Source: Euphorbia lathyris (Eukaryota; Streptophyta; Magnoliopsida; Malpighiales; Euphorbiaceae). Taken from it: a stretch of 64,000 nt of DNA. Made by a program: the position numbers and the translations under genes. Below, in pieces: positions 48,241-57,940 of the stretch. Where the stretch lies: contig NC_088918.1 of the NCBI RefSeq assembly GCF_963576675.1, positions 39,155,501 to 39,219,500 of the forward strand. The letters are read 5' to 3'. Position 1 is the stretch's first letter. Each line of letters begins with the position of its first letter. The notes under the pieces were generated by a model. That model worked only from the letters and a program-made list of their open reading frames with translations, had not been told where the DNA came from and made no database searches.

Positions 48241-49700
48241 TGTTGAGCGATTTCTGCAAGTGCACGGTATACGCTTATAGTAATAAAAGATATCGATCCC
48301 ACAGGGAACGTTTTTTAACAAAACTTATTTACAATCGGTTAAATTTACTTTAAGGTTTATAATATGGGAAAAATCGTTTAATCGGTTTTGGTTTTGAAAT
48401 TGCTAGAATAAGAATTAGATTAGAATATGAAGATGTTAGAAAATATCTGATTTAAGAATGAATTTGCAAAACAGGAGTACTTTAGAAAAGTAAACAAGTA
48501 TATTTGTTTGCATTAAGCAAAGAAAACAACTTTTAACTTTGTACGAATTATAAAGATGAAATAAATGACGGAACCTCTAATTAATTGGCTTTGAACGCGA
48601 CAAAACCCTTTCGGGATAAATTTCCCTTAATCAAATTAAAACTCTTTCGAGATAATAATTTGCCTAAGTGTTCAACAAAGTTTCCTTGTAAAGATTTTGG
48701 ATTAAATACGTTTTAATGAAAACACCAGCAGTCACTTTAGTGGATTGGTTACCATAAGCGCTGCATAAAAATCTATCGAATAGAACGGACTTTATTAGAT
48801 GAAATATAAATTGATACAAGTTTATAGAGAACATGGAGCATTGAATTCTTCGACGGCGTGCAAGTGAACGGGTTGTCAATCCTTTCCTTGGGTTTCGTTA
48901 GAATTTGTCAGGCTCAGGGGCGAATCCTCTACTCAATCTTCTCGTTGAATCTTCGTAATAGAGACTGGGTCGGTCCACTACCAAAATGAAAACTAAACTG
49001 GAACAATGTCTAAACGCTACTGAATTTGTTATTATTTAGTAAACAATGTGTGTACATCATATTGCTTTTGAACAGAATCGAAATCTAACTTCTGAATCAC
49101 TTGATTCGGAATTTCTGCATAAATTCTACACTAATCTCTTTCTTCTACACATATCATTATCTTTCAACTCTCCATCAACTCTTTATTTATAGATGTTGAA
49201 GAGTCTTGATTGAAGTGTCGTGTCCGTTGTGAAGGATCGTGTCCGCTGCAAAAGGACGTTTCTATCCACCCGAACGATCGCGTTTCGTCGAAAACGAAAG
49301 TGTGTAACTAGGCTTCTAAAATCTCCTGCTCGTACCGAGAATGGGGGAGCAACAACTTGTACTTCGGACGAAGGGAAGGAGAGGCTGAGGGACGCGTGTC
49401 GCGACCGTGAATATTAGGGGCCGCGGTCGCGGCACGGAGCTTTTTTCGGTTTTTCAGCTTTCGTTCGTGTCCTCGATTTGGCGTTATTAATTTATGTCGT
49501 CTTCGACTCCTTTTGTAGGGTTTTTCTTCTATTTTTGAGCTCTTTTTACTCATTTTTGGATTTTACCAAATATTTATGTACCTTGCATGAAAGAAACATA
49601 TTCGGTAGTAAAAGTATTCTAAACAGTTATAAATAGCATAAATTCGTAGCAATATTGATGTAATTAATGATGATACTTTAGGTATATTTTGGGCTTAACA
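48241..49700 (-). repeat. 5' LTR of the inner Athila
   Basis: 1460 bp, same ends as the 3' copy. It holds GC-rich hairpin copy 4 at 49392-49437. The promoter was not pinned to a clear TATA box. Confidence 0.92.
49392..49437. repeat. GC-rich hairpin, copy 4 (5' LTR)
   Basis: Same 46-bp module as copy 1, differing in one loop base (ATATTAGGGG against ATATTGGGGG). Confidence 0.85.
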
Positions 49701-49705
49701 ATACC

Positions 49706-52189
49706 TCCATGAGTTGAGGTTTCTAATCAGGGGTTAGTTTTGAAGATATAATCACCGGGCTTCCACTGGGTGGTTCAAGAAACGCATACTCTAGGTGTGA
49801 TGGTAAAGGTTTTAGTTCGGGTTTAGTCAATGGCACAGTGGGTATTTCAGGCGGTTCTTGATGAGTAGGGGCAGTGGGATCAGGAGGAAGCGTTGACAAA
49901 TTGGTTTCAATGGAACATCCTGTTCCTTCACATAAATTCACTTCTTCTCCCAAGTGAGCCTCCAGAGTGTCATGTCCCTGTTCCTACGAAGTAGAAAGAC
50001 TTTGGAAATCATCTAAAAAACAACATGTATCATCACTAGTGTTAGCTTGTCCCATAGCCTCATTCATTTTGAAAATGATTTCCTCCCCATTAATTCTTAA
50101 AAATAGTTGTCCCTCTCCTACATCAATCAATGCTTTACCCGTTGCTAAGAACGGTCTACCTAAGATAATAGGAACATGCAGGTCCTCATCTATATCCATT
50201 ATGATGAAATCAACAGGAAGTATGAATTTTCCTACTTTGACCAACACATCTTCCACTACTCCCCTAGGGTAACATACCGACCTGTCAGCCAACTGAATGG
50301 ACATTCTAGTTGGTTGTGGTTCTCCTAGTCCTAGCTTAGCATACACAGAATATGGCATAAGGTTTATGATAACTCCTAGGTCATATAGTGCATTTTCAAT
50401 ATTTAACTTGCCAATTGAATATGGAATAGAGAAACTCCCTAGATCCTTCAGCTTTTTCAGAAGCTGCTTCTTGTTTTGGAGTATTGAGGAACAGTCCCTG
50501 TTTATTTGGATCATCGAGATGTTTTCTAACTTCTTCTTGTTTGACAAGATATCTTTTAAGAACTTCGCATATGTGGGCATCTGAGCAAGTGCTTCTACGA
50601 AGGGAATGTTGATATGCAACTTCCTCAAGGTGTCCAATACTTTTGAATTTAGCTCTTCAAGCTTCTTGTTTATCAGCCTAGCTGGATAAGGTACAGGCGG
50701 CACATAGGGCGGAGGTGGTTTGTACCTCTTTCCTTCTTCCTCCTGGTCCTGATCAATGGTCAATTCTACCCCGACGGGTTCTTCTTGACTAGGCACAGCT
50801 TGTTTCTTCTCTTCTTCAATATTTCGAGAGGTACCTGCACACTCAGCATCTTCATTAGTAGGAAAAGGAGGGTGAGTTTTCTTACCAGATCTCAGAGTGA
50901 TGGCCATGACATCTCCTTTGGGGTTTGGTTCAGTGTTGTTTGGCATTATCCCTTTGCCTTTGGACGAAGATGCAGCAAGTTAATGGACATGTGTCTCCAG
51001 ATTTTTAATTGACGCTTGCGTCTGCTTCATGAATTACATCATCATGGTCTTCATGTCCGGTTCTATATCTTCCTTTAGTGGAACAGGCTGTTTGTAATGT
51101 TGTTGAGGTTGCCTCTGGTACTATCCTCCTTATTGTTGCTGATACATTGGTTGTTCCTGACTCGGCTGCCCGGTCCATCCGAAGTTCGGATGATTTCTTG
51201 TGGCTAGGTTGTAGGTATTTGAGTATGGTTTTGGTGGGTTCCTTTGATTATATCCAGCATAATCACATTGCTCCTGCTCACCTTCCCTTGCTTGATTCCA
51301 GGACAGTTTATGTTGAAATGAGGTCCTCCACAAAAATCACAAACATCATTGAACGACGGTTCACTGTGAATGATGATACATTAATCTTGCTGAGCTGCTT
51401 TGCAAGCTGTTCCACCTGGGTGGTCAGTTTTGACATAACATCATCATTCCCCGCTCTTTTTCCTTCACTCCTAGCTGAGTGCCAGTTATAGCTCGTGCTT
51501 ACGACTCTCTCAATAAGGTTGTACAAGGCTTGTGGTTCAAGATCTTCGGGGTTACCATTGGCAATGGATTCAATATGGATTTTATAAATGTTGGTGACTC
51601 CATTGTAAAAATTCTGCACTTGCATCCACATGGGGATGCCATGATTTGGTACCCTTCTTAATAGTTCCTTGTACCTTTCCCATGCCTCGGCTAAGGATTC
51701 ATCCTCTTCATGCACAAAATGGGATACCTCATTCCTGAGTTTAATGGCCTATCTTGGCGGAAAATATTTCATTAGAAAAGCATTGGCCATTTCTACCCAA
51801 GTGGTAATCGTTCTTGGCTGTAAGTTCTTTAACCAGTTCTTTGCTTTGTCCTTGAGAGAAAAAGGAAACAGCTTTAGCCTTATCACATCATCGGAAACTC
51901 CTCGGTTTGATCTGAAAGTGTTGCACAGTGTGATGAACTCCTGGATATGCCCGTTTGGATCTTCCGACTGGTATCCATTGAATTGCACTACGGCTTGCAA
52001 CATTTGTATCATAGATGCTTTTACTTCAAACATGTTGTTTCCTTCATTAGGCAACACAATGCACGACGAGTGTCCTTCCATGGTCGGCCTGGAATAGTCT
52101 CTGATCCTCATAACTGGAGGATTGTTGTTTTCTCCTTCCTCTTCCTGATTAGGTTGAACCGGTTGTTCTGGTTGTATTCTTCCAGCCAT
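49706..52189 (-). pseudogene. gag-pro: Outer Athila gag-protease and pol N-terminus, degraded
   Basis: Start MAGRIQPEQPVQPNQEEEG at 52189. The capsid core (FNGYQSEDPNGHIQEFITLC, LKLFPFSLKDKAKNWLKNLQ) ends at a TAG (51749-51751) after YFPPR, and the frame continues with SLAEAWERYKELLRRVPNHG. A zinc knuckle CDFCGGPHFNINC (C-x2-C-x4-H-x4-C) is readable near 51310-51350 in a shifted frame. The protease part (50946-49984) has ALYDLGVIINLMPYSVYAKL, where families usually have DLGASINLMP, and IILGRPFLATGKALIDV. The following piece (49953-49723) ends at a TAG after SKLTPD and runs into the inner Athila at 49705; its pol partner lies below 36138. Confidence 0.85.
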
Positions 52190-52403
52190 CCTTCTTTCTC
52201 TTTATCGCTCTTGTTATCTTGCTCGTCGAGCTCTCGCTCGGTTTCGTCTACACGTTCTCTCTAATTCGAGATCGATAGGAAAAACCAGAGGTCCAGCTCT
52301 GCGCATAAACAATGAGAGAACTCCTTCTGGCTACACTATTTAGCAGATAGATTAAAAACACCTTGTTTCACAGAAATTTTCAGATAAATTTTGTTGCTTT
52401 CAA

Positions 52404-52421
52404 TCCCCGGCAACGGCGCCA
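52404..52421 (-). other. Primer binding site of the outer Athila
   Basis: On the minus strand TGGCGCCGTTGCCGGGGA, identical to the site in the inner Athila, just after the 5' LTR. Confidence 0.88.
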
Positions 52422-52427
52422 AAAACT

Positions 52428-53698
52428 TGTTGTCCTCTGAACAGACTCTAGCAAGTGCACTAGATGAAAGTAATAAAGTGATAAGTATAGTATCATCTCC
52501 ACAGGGATTGATGACCAAACTTTACAAGAAAACCCTTAGAGAACAGGGTGTTCGTGGTGTATGAATTCTTTAGTTGAGAAATGATTTTGATCTGATTACT
52601 GAGAAATACTAAATATAAAGATTAAACCTTGGAAAATGTGATTTGGTTATGATAACAAGAGAGAACAGGCTAAGCCAAAGCGGAACAGGCTACGTACAGC
52701 ATCTAAGATCCTATTTATTCATGAATGTCACAAAGTGAAGTCAAGGTCTCTGCTTTAAGGCTCATTAAGTCAACTCTCGTGTGTTCTTAAGATTCTAAGA
52801 TGTACTATAACATTAAGCGTCCTTAATGTTGGTTCTTTCTTGCATTACGATCGAAACAACATTTTTGTTAAGAAAACCCTTGATACAATCCCCTAGCATT
52901 CCTGTGTCGGGGTTTGGACGTTTGATAAAAAGATCCATGAAGATGAAAGCAGTTCCCTATCATTCATCATTCACTAAGATAGATGCATATAATCATTCTG
53001 ATAAGAACTTTATCAAACACATCAACATATATTAACATTCATTCATAAAAAGGAAATAGATAACTTACATAACCAGCCTTTGCTGGCCTAGCCCATTCAA
53101 AACGACTACTCACTCATACTGCCGAGTGAACAGTCTGCTTCCTTTCTACAGAGCTCCCTCAATAGATTCATCTTCCTCGAGAGCTCTTCTCTCTAACAAA
53201 ACGTCTATTTTTCAGTTCACAAAAAGATAAAAAGGATACTCTTTCCCTTCTCCCACTACATCTATTTAAAGGAAAAGAAATGGTCCACACGGTACTGAAA
53301 GTATCCGAGAAAATATTACAAAAACCAACCAAATTGTTCACAAATCCTAGAATGCTAGAAGTGGTTAAGATCCTTTTGACCCTTGAACACTCAAGGGTCG
53401 AACTTTCTTGTCATCATGCTACTTTTAACTGCTCTTATCCGCCTTTCCTGCATGCCGCTCCTACTGTCTGTCCTGTCGCTATCCGTCATCAGAAATTGCA
53501 GCGTTAGACCGCTGGATCAAAGGTTGCACGACTTCTCCTGGTATGCGTGAAACAGGCTGCTTACAGTATGTTCGACTTAATCTTTCCTCATCTGCACAAA
53601 AACACTTATAAGACCTTCTTTCTCGTAATTTGACCCTAAAAACACCCTTAATTTAGTACAAATACCATGTTAAATTGTAGTCAAATTCATGCCTAACA
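52428..53698 (-). repeat. 5' LTR of the outer Athila
   Basis: 1271 bp, plus-strand ends TGTTGTCC and GCCTAACA, followed by the duplication GAGGG. Only its tip of about 40-45 bp resembles the 3' LTR of the same element. Confidence 0.85.
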
Positions 53699-53703
53699 GA
53701 GGG

Positions 53704-54646
53704 CAAGGTGCAATTGAACGCACACCCGATCGTGTTGAATAGATCAAACCAAGTGCGACGGTAAGCATATTGCTTATATATGTGTATGAATGTATTGTGC
53801 CTTGTGACTTGTTGAGTGTGAGATGTGGTTGAATCTGATGTGAATGATGTGAATAATGTTTGAGTGTTTGTGATACATTGTGATAGATAAGAAAGTGATA
53901 TGATTGAGTATGTTGCAATGTTATGAGTACCAATGTGACATGTTGAGCCTTGTGCACATACTGGAACTGAATAATGGTTGGATTATAAATGAATATGAGC
54001 TTGCTTAGATGGATATGTGAAATGGTCCAAGTTGAGAGTGTTATCCGAATATTGTGAGCCGGAAGCACATGTGTTGAGATATATGAGTACGTGAGTTGAG
54101 TTTAACTCCTCCATAGCATAGATGATTGTATTCCGAATTTAGTGAACCGGAATACAGATTGGGCCCAAGGATCATTTTATATATATTGTCTAAGTATAGC
54201 AAGGCCTTTCTAAAATAAGTATTACTATAGTAAGTGAAACAAGTGAATATCTTTCTATTGAAAATTCTAACTTGGTACTGATGATATATTTTGATCTGTG
54301 TTCTTTACATTACTTTTGTATATACATATATGTGTAATATGTTTATTGAGTAGGCAGCTTACCCCTTGCCAACAGATTTTATAGGTTAGGTGGAGTTCTT
54401 CTTGCTTAAGGTCGCACCGGCAGTGTCAGTCCATTCTCATCTAGGCATTTTGGAGTCTTGTGATGTACTTTTGTTTTGTAAATCCTCTAAGTAGGATAAT
54501 GACTTAAATTTGTATTGTAAATTGTAAATGCTTTCTTTTATGTATAATATGTAAAGTTTATATGAGATTGAAGTTTATATGATTGAGAATTGAAAGCATG
54601 TCTGATATTGTGTGAGATATCATGTGATCCTAGTGAGGGGGTTACA
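53704..54646 (+). repeat. 3' LTR of the Tekay-like element, second part
   Basis: Starts CAAGGTGCAATTG exactly where the first part stopped at 30909, and aligns with 21919-22863 of the 5' LTR with few differences up to the terminal GGGGGTTACA. Confidence 0.9.
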
Positions 54647-54815
54647 TGAGACTCTTGAGGTATATATAATATTGTTCTGCTTTCTTACAAATCAGCATTA
54701 AAAAAATAAAAATGAATCATCAATGAATAGTAAATGTGACACAAAAGGTGTCGTTCTATGAATGGAGAACCCATGAACCAGTCCATCTCTTTCGGCATGA
54801 TACATGAGCTGAGAA
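54647..54815 (-). pseudogene. LINE reverse transcriptase fragment (5' part of the split LINE)
   Basis: Minus-strand reading FSQLMYHAERDGLVHGFSIH then FVSHLLFIDDSFLFF is the LINE RT segment with the catalytic F/Y-x-DD box (here IDDS). Frameshifts follow. The remainder of the same gene lies at 20557 and below, so the Tekay-like element sits in the LINE. On the other side it joins a gypsy RNase H at about 54816, which marks the 5' truncation point of the LINE. Confidence 0.8.
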
Positions 54816-55712
54816 AAAACAAGTTGAGAATCACTCTTCAGGATAGCTTTATCTGACTTAATGATGTTGAGGATTCGAAGACCATGCAACAATGCTTCAT
54901 ATTCTACCATATTATTGGACATGACGAAATCCAAAGCTGCGGCATACCGAAGTTTAATGCAATCAGCTCCATGAACAAAAACTCTGATGCCAGCTCCATC
55001 CGTGATCGAACTGTCATCTATAAAAAATTTCCCACATTTCGGAAGTCGTTGGAACAAGACCCTTCTCCTCAGGAATTTCCACCAAAAAAATCAGCCAAGG
55101 CTTGTGCCTTGAACACTCTTCGGGGCTCAAACCGAATGTTGAATTCTGTCGATTTTAAAGCTCATCCAGTGATCCTTCCTAAAGTCTCAAGTCTTTACAG
55201 AATCTTCCTAAAAGGCATGTTAGTGCTAACCACAATGGAATGGCTTTGAAAATAATGTCTTAATTTCTGAGCTACAATGACCATTCTAAAACCTAACTTC
55301 TCAAGCTTTGGATACCTGACCATTGCATCCCTCAACATTCGGCTTGCATAATACACAGGAAACTAGTCCATCTCCTCCTCCCGAATCAAAACCATACCGA
55401 TAGAATCTTCGGCTACACTTATGTATAGGTATAAAGTTTCACCAGGCACTGGTCGACTTAACAACGGAGGAGAAGCAAGAAATTGTTTCAACTGCTCAAA
55501 AGATGTTTGGCACTCGGCTGTTTAGTCAAAATTCTTCACCCCCTTCAAGCTTTTATAGAACGACATGCAACGCTTAGCTGAGCAAGAAATAAAACGCCCT
55601 AAAGCATTAACCTTCCCATTCAATTTTTGCATGTTGTTGATCCTCTTAGGAGGCTCTATGTCGATAATAGCCTGAATTTTTTTCTAGAGTAGCCTCAATA
55701 CCTCGTTGAGAG
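54816..55712 (-). pseudogene. pol: Tat-like gypsy reverse transcriptase/RNase H relic
   Basis: Minus-strand frames give, from 55712 downward: QRGIEATLE, PPKRINNMQKLNGKVNALGR, FISCSAKRC, TSFEQLKQFLASPPLLSRPV, VYYASRMLRDAMVRYPKLEK, LRHYFQSHSIVVSTNMPFRK and FKAQALADF. These are the RT connection and RNase H of Tat-type gypsy elements. A second RNase H follows (55057-54820) with FFIDDSSITDGAGIRVFVHG, NNMVEYEALLHGLRI and SDSQLV. Two RNase H domains in a row are typical of the Tat lineage. Many stops and frameshifts mark it as old. It is cut at 55713 by the Copia LTR and at 54816 by the LINE; no integrase part was found. Confidence 0.85.
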
Positions 55713-57152
55713 TGTTGAAACACCTTTCCACATGATTTTGATTTGACAAAATTATTTAAGTTAATCTCATGATTAAGACAATTAAATTTAAGTGCTTTGA
55801 TTTAATTGTACTAATGTGTTTGTTCAATGTTGAGTATATTAATAAATAAGAACAGGAATAAAAAGTAAGACAGAACGAAGTCAGCATGAGCCATAGAAGC
55901 TGAGTAGAACACGACTCAGCATCATAGAAGAAAAGTCTTCTTCAAGACAAACGCTTGAAGACGAAGCTGACCGAAGACGCTGAGTAGAATGTTACTCAGT
56001 CTCCGATAAAGATAAAGATCGAAGGCAACGTCAATCAAGTCAAGCTGAGTGTTCGTCAGGACAGCACCAATGATCCGTTGGCTAAAAGACAAACGACCGA
56101 CACAGGTCTGCATCAATTCAGAAGCCTCGAAATTACACCAAGAGACATTCTCGAGACGCATGGATCAACTAGCGTTTGGCAAGAAGAGAAACCTGGCGCT
56201 AGAAGATGAAACCTGGCGCTAGAAGACGAAACCGACAAGCCTGACGCCTGCTAAAATCAGACGACAGGATTGGCCTGCAAATTGTGAATGCTGACCTATC
56301 AATGACGAAAGAAGACCGTGAATTCAACGGATATGTCTGAATTCAAATCATTGGAGCTTTAGATTTTTCTATAAAAGGAAAAGTTCACCACTTGGATCCT
56401 TTGCCGAAAGACAAGAAAGCATAGACAGAAAAGAAAATCTTCACAAGAGTGAAAATCCAAAATAGAAGCTGTCTAAATAGAAAAAGCAAGTTCTTACACC
56501 CAAATCCAATCTCTGTGTAAAAGTCTAGAGTGAATTTGTATTCATCTAAAGTGTTCTTCGTTTGAGAGAACAAATCTTGTATCAATTGTAAAGGTTGAGA
56601 GAGTGAAGCTGAGTACTCAATTTTAGTACTCAGCGGTAGAGAAAATCTGAGTGTTCGGTTATAGCGCTCGGTAGGATTTCGTAGACGGATAGAGGACGGT
56701 ACTCTTGCATACTCAATTGCTTTGTAAACGGTTTGTGCTCTACCTTTAAAGAGCTCAGTAGTGGATTGAAAAAGCCCAGAAGGATTCTGGGGACTGGACG
56801 TAGACGGTGAGGCTGAACCAGGATAAGACTGCTGAGTAATCTCTAACCCTTCTCTTGATATATACGTATGTGTTGCTTGCTTAAATTACTCAGTATATAA
56901 TTTGTATAAGCCAACGCTGAGTAATCAGAGTGCTGAGTTGGAAGCTGACCTAAAGTGTTATTTCCCAACTCACAGTGAAACAGTTCTAGTCAGCTTCTGA
57001 CTAAAGCTGTCTTACATCACACTCAGCCTTGCTGACCAAAACTGAGTGAAGTTATTTAAAGAATTAAATTAAGTCAGCATAATTAAGCGAAAAAGTTACA
57101 TTAGTTCCTAACCCCCCTGGAACTAATCCTATTACATTACACGGGACCAACA
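55713..57152 (+). repeat. Copia 5' LTR
   Basis: 1440 bp with TGTTG...CAACA ends, a TATA box (CTATAAAAGG, about 56369-56378) and a Copia-type primer site TGGTATCAGAGC at 57155-57166. The interior has many GCTGAGTA/CTCAGC-like motifs. It starts directly at the broken edge of the Tat relic. Confidence 0.82.
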
Positions 57153-57217
57153 AGTGGTATCAGAGCCTAATAGCTCACAACTCTAAGATAAAACTATCTT
57201 GAGCTGATCCCTATAAA

Positions 57218-57299
57218 TGGCTGAGAACAACACTCGTTTCCTTCTAGGAAATCAAACAACACAGATACTCCCTGAGGGATTATCTATTAGTCGGCCTCC
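57218..57299 (+). pseudogene. gag: Copia gag start, truncated after 27 codons
   Basis: ATG at 57218, 63 bp after the primer site, begins MAENNTRFLLGNQTTQILPE and continues GLSISRPP, the typical opening of Copia gag. The reading is then cut at 57300 by the next LTR (TGTAGACACCG). Confidence 0.75.
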
Positions 57300-57738
57300 T
57301 GTAGACACCGAGTCGGAGGACCTGTGATGAAAACCTGAAAACAAGACGGTTGAAGCGATTGATTCCGGAAGTTTTGAAAAATATATAAAGAATAATAAGC
57401 GAAGGAAAATTAGCGGCACGGCGCGGGTGCTTAGCGGCATCCGGCACGCGGACGACAGTGGTCGAACGCCCGATCGGCGGCGCGGGACGTGCGTTCGGCG
57501 TCCGTCGGACGCACCGCAAGTGGCACGCTCTCGACGTCCGAGCAATGCCAGGGTCCGGTGGCACGGGGCGCGCTCTCGTGGGCCGCTGAGCGCACGTGCC
57601 CGGTAGCGCGAAGCGCGCGTTCGGCGGCCGCGACGTGTGAGCGTCCGGCGGCGCGGGACGCGCGCTCGGCGGTCGCGGGGTGCGCACGCCCGATGGCTCG
57701 AGGCACGCCCCGAGGGTCGTCGGGCGGGCGCCCAACCA

Positions 57739-57913
57739 CGTCGGGCGAACGCCCGACGGAGGTTGGGCGCGGGCGCCCAACCTAGCGTTGGGCGCTCGCC
57801 CAACGATTGTTGGGCGATCGCCCAACAAATGTTGGGCGGCCGCCCAACACTAGGTTGGGCGGCCGCCCAACCCCAATGGGCGACGCCCAATTTCTTTTGG
57901 GCGTCGCCCATTG
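57739..57913. repeat. Array of perfect palindromes in the LTR promoter region
   Basis: Six consecutive palindromes of 20-22 bp share a TTGGGCG...CGCCCAA core (first unit CGTCGGGCG): 57739-57758, 57761-57782, 57786-57805 (CGTTGGGCGCTCGCCCAACG), 57808-57827 (TGTTGGGCGATCGCCCAACA), 57830-57849 and 57853-57872. Two further copies at 57875-57892 and 57897-57913 are reverse complements of each other. Spacers are 2-4 bp. The array ends about 20 bp before the TATA box. Confidence 0.95.
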
Positions 57914-57932
57914 GTCCGGGGACCCGTTTGCC

Positions 57933-57940
57933 TATAAAAG
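57933..57940 (+). promoter_or_regulatory. TATA box of the Ogre/Tat-like LTR
   Basis: TATAAAAG in the context GCCTATAAAAGGCACGG, directly downstream of the palindrome array; transcription would be expected to start about 25-35 bp further on. Confidence 0.75.

Larger units (their letters stand above)
36143..49700 (-). mobile_element. Inner Athila-type element, young insertion
   Basis: The 13.6-kb element has 1460-bp LTRs at both ends (36143-37602 and 48241-49700) that are nearly identical by eye, and perfect 5-bp duplications ATACC at 36138-36142 and 49701-49705. It interrupts the outer Athila pol. Order on the minus strand: 5' LTR, primer site, gag-protease, pol, ATHILA-type ORF B, ATHILA-type ORF A, 3' LTR. 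Despite the near-identical LTRs its genes are broken, so it probably moved with proteins made by relatives. Confidence 0.95.
30910..53698 (-). mobile_element. Outer Athila-type Ty3/gypsy element
   Basis: The 22.8-kb unit lies between perfect 5-bp duplications GAGGG (30905-30909 and 53699-53703) inside the Tekay-like 3' LTR, whose sequence continues unbroken on both sides. In minus-strand order it has a 5' LTR (52428-53698), Athila primer site, gag-protease, pol, ATHILA-type ORF, polypurine tract and 3' LTR. It is split by the inner Athila at 36143-49700. All its genes carry stops. Confidence 0.9.
20558..54646 (+). mobile_element. Tekay/Del-like Ty3/gypsy element, interrupted by two insertions
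   Basis: The element runs from the 5' LTR (20558-22863), through an initiator-tRNA primer site, gag and pol, to a polypurine tract and a 3' LTR (29701-30909 plus 53704-54646). The LTR ends are TGTAACATCC and GGGGGTTACA. The pol order RT, RNase H, integrase and a chromodomain-like C-terminus (IPMVKVRW...DEATWEVEEDM) points to the Tekay/Del chromovirus group. A 1.9-kb insert sits in the gag-pol region and a 22.8-kb Athila element sits in the 3' LTR. The flanks (CTCAT before, TGAGA after) are not a direct repeat. Confidence 0.85.

Noticed and set aside
54698..55057. A single gene fusing RNase H and reverse transcriptase
   Set aside because: It is an accidental join of a Tat-like RNase H relic with a truncated LINE RT; the domains belong to different element classes.
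57739..57913. CRISPR-like array
   Set aside because: Repeats are palindromes with 2-4-bp spacers in a plant LTR; no spacers of CRISPR length and no cas genes.
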